DNA of 64,000 bases from Streptomyces sp. NBC_01276 (lineage in GTDB: Bacteria; Actinomycetota; Actinomycetes; Streptomycetales; Streptomycetaceae). Below the pieces are notes generated by a model, which ran no database searches, was not told the origin of the DNA, and saw only the letters and a program-made list of their open reading frames with translations. The stretch spans positions 1,054,001 through 1,118,000 of the forward strand of contig NZ_CP108442.1 of the NCBI RefSeq assembly GCF_041435355.1. Direction: 5' to 3'. Shown piece by piece: positions 61,883 to 64,000 of the stretch (position 1 is its first letter; each line of letters opens with the position of its first letter). The position numbers and the translations under genes were made by a program.

Positions 61883-62051
61883 GCGAGGCGGCCGCCGCTT
61901 CACACGCGCGGCACACGACTGCCATACGGGAGTCATTGAGTGGGGGAGCCCCTGCTCCTAGGGTCTGACCTGCGGGTTCCGGCGGCCCTGGCGTTCCGGT
62001 CGCGGGCCCGGGTACGTACGTCACCTTCCCCCGCGCGTACAGGAGACCCTC

Positions 62052-63467
62052 GTGAGCGAGCACGACAGCACGCCCCGCACCCCCGCGGTGGCCCGCCGCG
62101 GCTTCCTTGCCGGTGCGGCGGCCGTCGCGGCCTCGGCCGCCACCCCGGCCCTCGCCCGGGCGGCGACGCCCGCAGCCGGCGCCGCCGGAGCACGCCCCAA
62201 CGTCCTGCTGATCGTCACCGACGACCAGCCCCGGCACACCGAATGGGCCATCCCGAAGACCGTCGACTGGCTCGGCGGCCAGGGCGTCACCTTCACCCAC
62301 GGGCACTCCGCGACCCCGCTGTGCGCACCCTCGCGCTCCTCGGTGTTCTCCGGCCGCCACGCGCACCACCACGGCGTCCGCAACAACGCGGCCTCCCACA
62401 GCCTCGACCAGTCCACCACCGTGCAGCGGTACCTCAAGGAGGCCGGCTACCGGACCGGGCTCTTCGGCAAATACCTCAACTCCTGGACCCTCGCGGACAA
62501 TCCGCCGCACTTCGAGGAGTTCGCTCTCCTCCAGCCCGCCTACAACGACGCCCGCTGGAACGTGAACGGCACCGTCCAGCAGATCGACGGCTACACGACC
62601 AACATCGTCCGCAACAAGACCCTCGCCTTCCTCGACAAGGCCGCCACCGACAGCCGCCCGTGGTTCGCCTACGTCACCCCGTACGCCTCGCACGCGCCCA
62701 ACGTCCCCGCGCCCAGGTACGCCGAGACGCCCGTCCCCGCGTGGAACGGGCGCCCCTCCGTCCCCGAGGCCGACCGCTCCGACAAGCCGCCCTTCATCCA
62801 GGACGCCACGGCCACCCTGGACGACGCCCGCGAGGTGCGCACCCGCCAGCTGCGCAGCCTGCTGTCCGTCGACGACGCGGTGCAGGCCATCCGCGACCGG
62901 CTGGTGGCGCTGGGCCAGCTGGAGAACACCCTTGTCATCTTCACCGGGGACAACGGCTACACCTGGGCGGACCACGGCTGGCTGAAGAAGTCGGTCCCCT
63001 ACTCCCCCTCCCACGAGGTGCCGTTCTACCTGTCCTGGCCCGCCCGCGGGCTCGCCGCCGGCACCACCGACCACCGGATCGTCGCCAACATCGACATCGC
63101 CCCGACCATCCTCGAAGCGGCGGGCATCGGGCAGCCCGCAGGGCAGGACGGCCACTCGCTCCTCGGCGCCGCCGAGCGGGACCACCTGCTGGTCCAGTGG
63201 TGGAAGCAGGGCACCGGGGGTGGGGGACCCACGACCTGGGCCTCGTACGTCGCCAAGGACAAGCAATATACGGAGTACTACGACCTGCACACCGACGCGA
63301 GCGGAGCGGTCTCCGGCACCGGGCAGGTCTCCTTCCGCGAGTACTACGACCTGGTCGAGGACCCGTACCAGCTGAGGAACCTGCTGTACCAGGCCACCCC
63401 CGCGCAGGAACGGGCCCTCGGGATACCGGCGCTCGCCGCACGGCTGGCCGCCGACCGCACCGGCTGA
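62052..63467 (+). CDS. Tat-exported sulfatase
   Basis: 471 residues from GTG 62052, with AGGAG 7 nt before. The twin-arginine signal is VARRGFLAGAAAVAASAATPALA. The mature part begins RPNVLLIVTDDQPRHTEW, where the Asp pair binds calcium. The sulfatase motif is PLCAPSRSSVFSGR with Cys as target of formylglycine conversion (C-x-P-S-R), and the metal end is LVIFTGDNGYTWADHGWLKK. It would hydrolyse sulfate esters outside the cell; an arylsulfatase-type substrate is possible. The gene for the converting enzyme follows at once. Confidence 0.92.
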   Translation: MSEHDSTPRTPAVARRGFLAGAAAVAASAATPALARAATPAAGAAGARPNVLLIVTDDQPRHTEWAIPKTVDWLGGQGVTFTHGHSATPLCAPSRSSVFSGRHAHHHGVRNNAASHSLDQSTTVQRYLKEAGYRTGLFGKYLNSWTLADNPPHFEEFALLQPAYNDARWNVNGTVQQIDGYTTNIVRNKTLAFLDKAATDSRPWFAYVTPYASHAPNVPAPRYAETPVPAWNGRPSVPEADRSDKPPFIQDATATLDDAREVRTRQLRSLLSVDDAVQAIRDRLVALGQLENTLVIFTGDNGYTWADHGWLKKSVPYSPSHEVPFYLSWPARGLAAGTTDHRIVANIDIAPTILEAAGIGQPAGQDGHSLLGAAERDHLLVQWWKQGTGGGGPTTWASYVAKDKQYTEYYDLHTDASGAVSGTGQVSFREYYDLVEDPYQLRNLLYQATPAQERALGIPALAARLAADRTG

Positions 63468-63498
63468 TCCGCCCACCGGCCCCTCCGGGAGAGACCCA

Positions 63499-64000
63499 TG
63501 GCACCGAAGTCCTGCTGCGCGCCCGTACGCGGATCCGCCCCGCTCGCCCCGGCACCGGTCGCGCCGCCGCTCCCGCGGGCGGCTGACCCGGCGGCGGAGC
63601 GGGCCGTCCGGGACCTGCTGGACCTGCCGGGGGGCCGGTTCCTGATGGGTACCGAGGACCCGGACGGGTTCCCCGCGGACGGGGAGGGGCCGGTCCGGGA
63701 GGCGGTGGTCGGGGCGTTCCGCATCGCCCCGACCACCGTCACCAACGCCCGGTTCGCCTCCTTCGTGAAGGCCACCGGGCACGTCACGGAGGCGGAGTCC
63801 TTCGGCTTCAGCTTCGTCTTCGGCGGCTTCCTCGCCCCCACGGTCGCCGCCGCCTCACCGGCGGTCGCCGGGACTCCGTGGTGGCGGGCGGTCTCCGGCG
63901 CCGACTGGCGCCGTCCGGAGGGACCCGGTTCCTCTTCTCTGAGCACCCGCCAGAACCATCCCGTGGTGCACGTGTCCTGGAACGACGCGCAGGCGTACTG
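63499..64000 (+). CDS. Formylglycine-generating enzyme (FGE/SUMF1), 5' part
   Basis: The frame opens at ATG 63499 (GGGAGAG before it) and runs off the window end, so about 167 residues are seen. The FGE-sulfatase fold is shown by LPGGRFLMGTEDPDGFPADGEGPVREA, FRIAPTTVTNARFASFVKATGHVTEAE, TPWWRAVSGADWRRPEG and the start of NHPVVHVSWNDAQAYC. The enzyme turns the active-site Cys of sulfatases into C-alpha-formylglycine in the cytoplasm, with copper and O2. It lies 31 bp after a sulfatase with the required motif, so the pair is self-sufficient. The catalytic Cys region is outside the window. Confidence 0.9.

Overview
The window is very GC-rich actinobacterial chromosome. Leaderless or GTG starts, tight ATGA/GTGA gene overlaps, an encoded beta-ketoadipate operon with a fused pcaL, TPR/HTH regulators and many exported hydrolases all point to Streptomyces or a close relative. 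No rRNA or CRISPR array is seen. One tRNA gene, tRNA-Pro(GGG), is present. Layout: 1-7431 holds an MFS exporter tail, a TauE/SafE permease with a divergent AraC regulator, a frameshifted CobW-like gene behind an L31 type B paralogue, and a secreted S53 peptidase with a divergent TrmB-type regulator. 7435-19846 is one long catabolic run on the minus strand. It reads SDR, amidohydrolase, CoA ligase, MaoC hydratase, then pcaI-pcaJ-pcaF-pcaH-pcaG-pcaB-pcaL-pobA, with a divergent MarR gene and two palindromic operators at the head. The upper genes match the CoA-dependent hydroxycinnamate side-chain route known from Rhodococcus (cou genes), which yields 4-hydroxybenzoate; PobA and the pca enzymes would then take it to succinyl-CoA and acetyl-CoA. 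A 63-bp tandem duplication sits exactly at the joint between the two modules. 19894-30362 carries an oligopeptide-type ABC importer under a LacI regulator with a perfect palindrome, a YtcJ-like amidohydrolase, and a TetR gene whose 19-bp operator recurs ahead of a FAD amine oxidase. 30541-50959 is a genomic island at the 3' half of tRNA-Pro. Three copies of a 44-bp tRNA-derived core divide it into two tandem units. The left unit (about 10.8 kb) carries an asparagine-to-fumarate cassette (permease, asparaginase, aspartase, FadR-type and LysR-type regulators, a C26 amidotransferase), an uncharacterised protein, and an integrase whose N-terminal half has been replaced by a cmtR-like/cation-efflux fragment. 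The right unit (about 9.6 kb) carries a TPR-CHAT protease-like gene, a divergent Cys-containing small protein and membrane protein, gene debris with an octamer repeat array, a DUF4365 nuclease-like protein with an out-of-frame membrane tail, and an intact tyrosine integrase next to the tRNA. 51101-64000 returns to ordinary chromosome: DUF309, a VOC protein, the lutABC lactate-oxidation operon, cobF, a class V aminotransferase, a GH71 alpha-glucanase, a TPR regulator, a polyprenyl synthase homologue without its Asp-rich motif, a small ATPase-like protein without a P-loop, and a Tat-exported sulfatase followed by its formylglycine-generating enzyme, which runs off the end. The CHAT-containing mobile unit is the best candidate for an undescribed system; all functional claims here rest on reading the sequence, with no database search.
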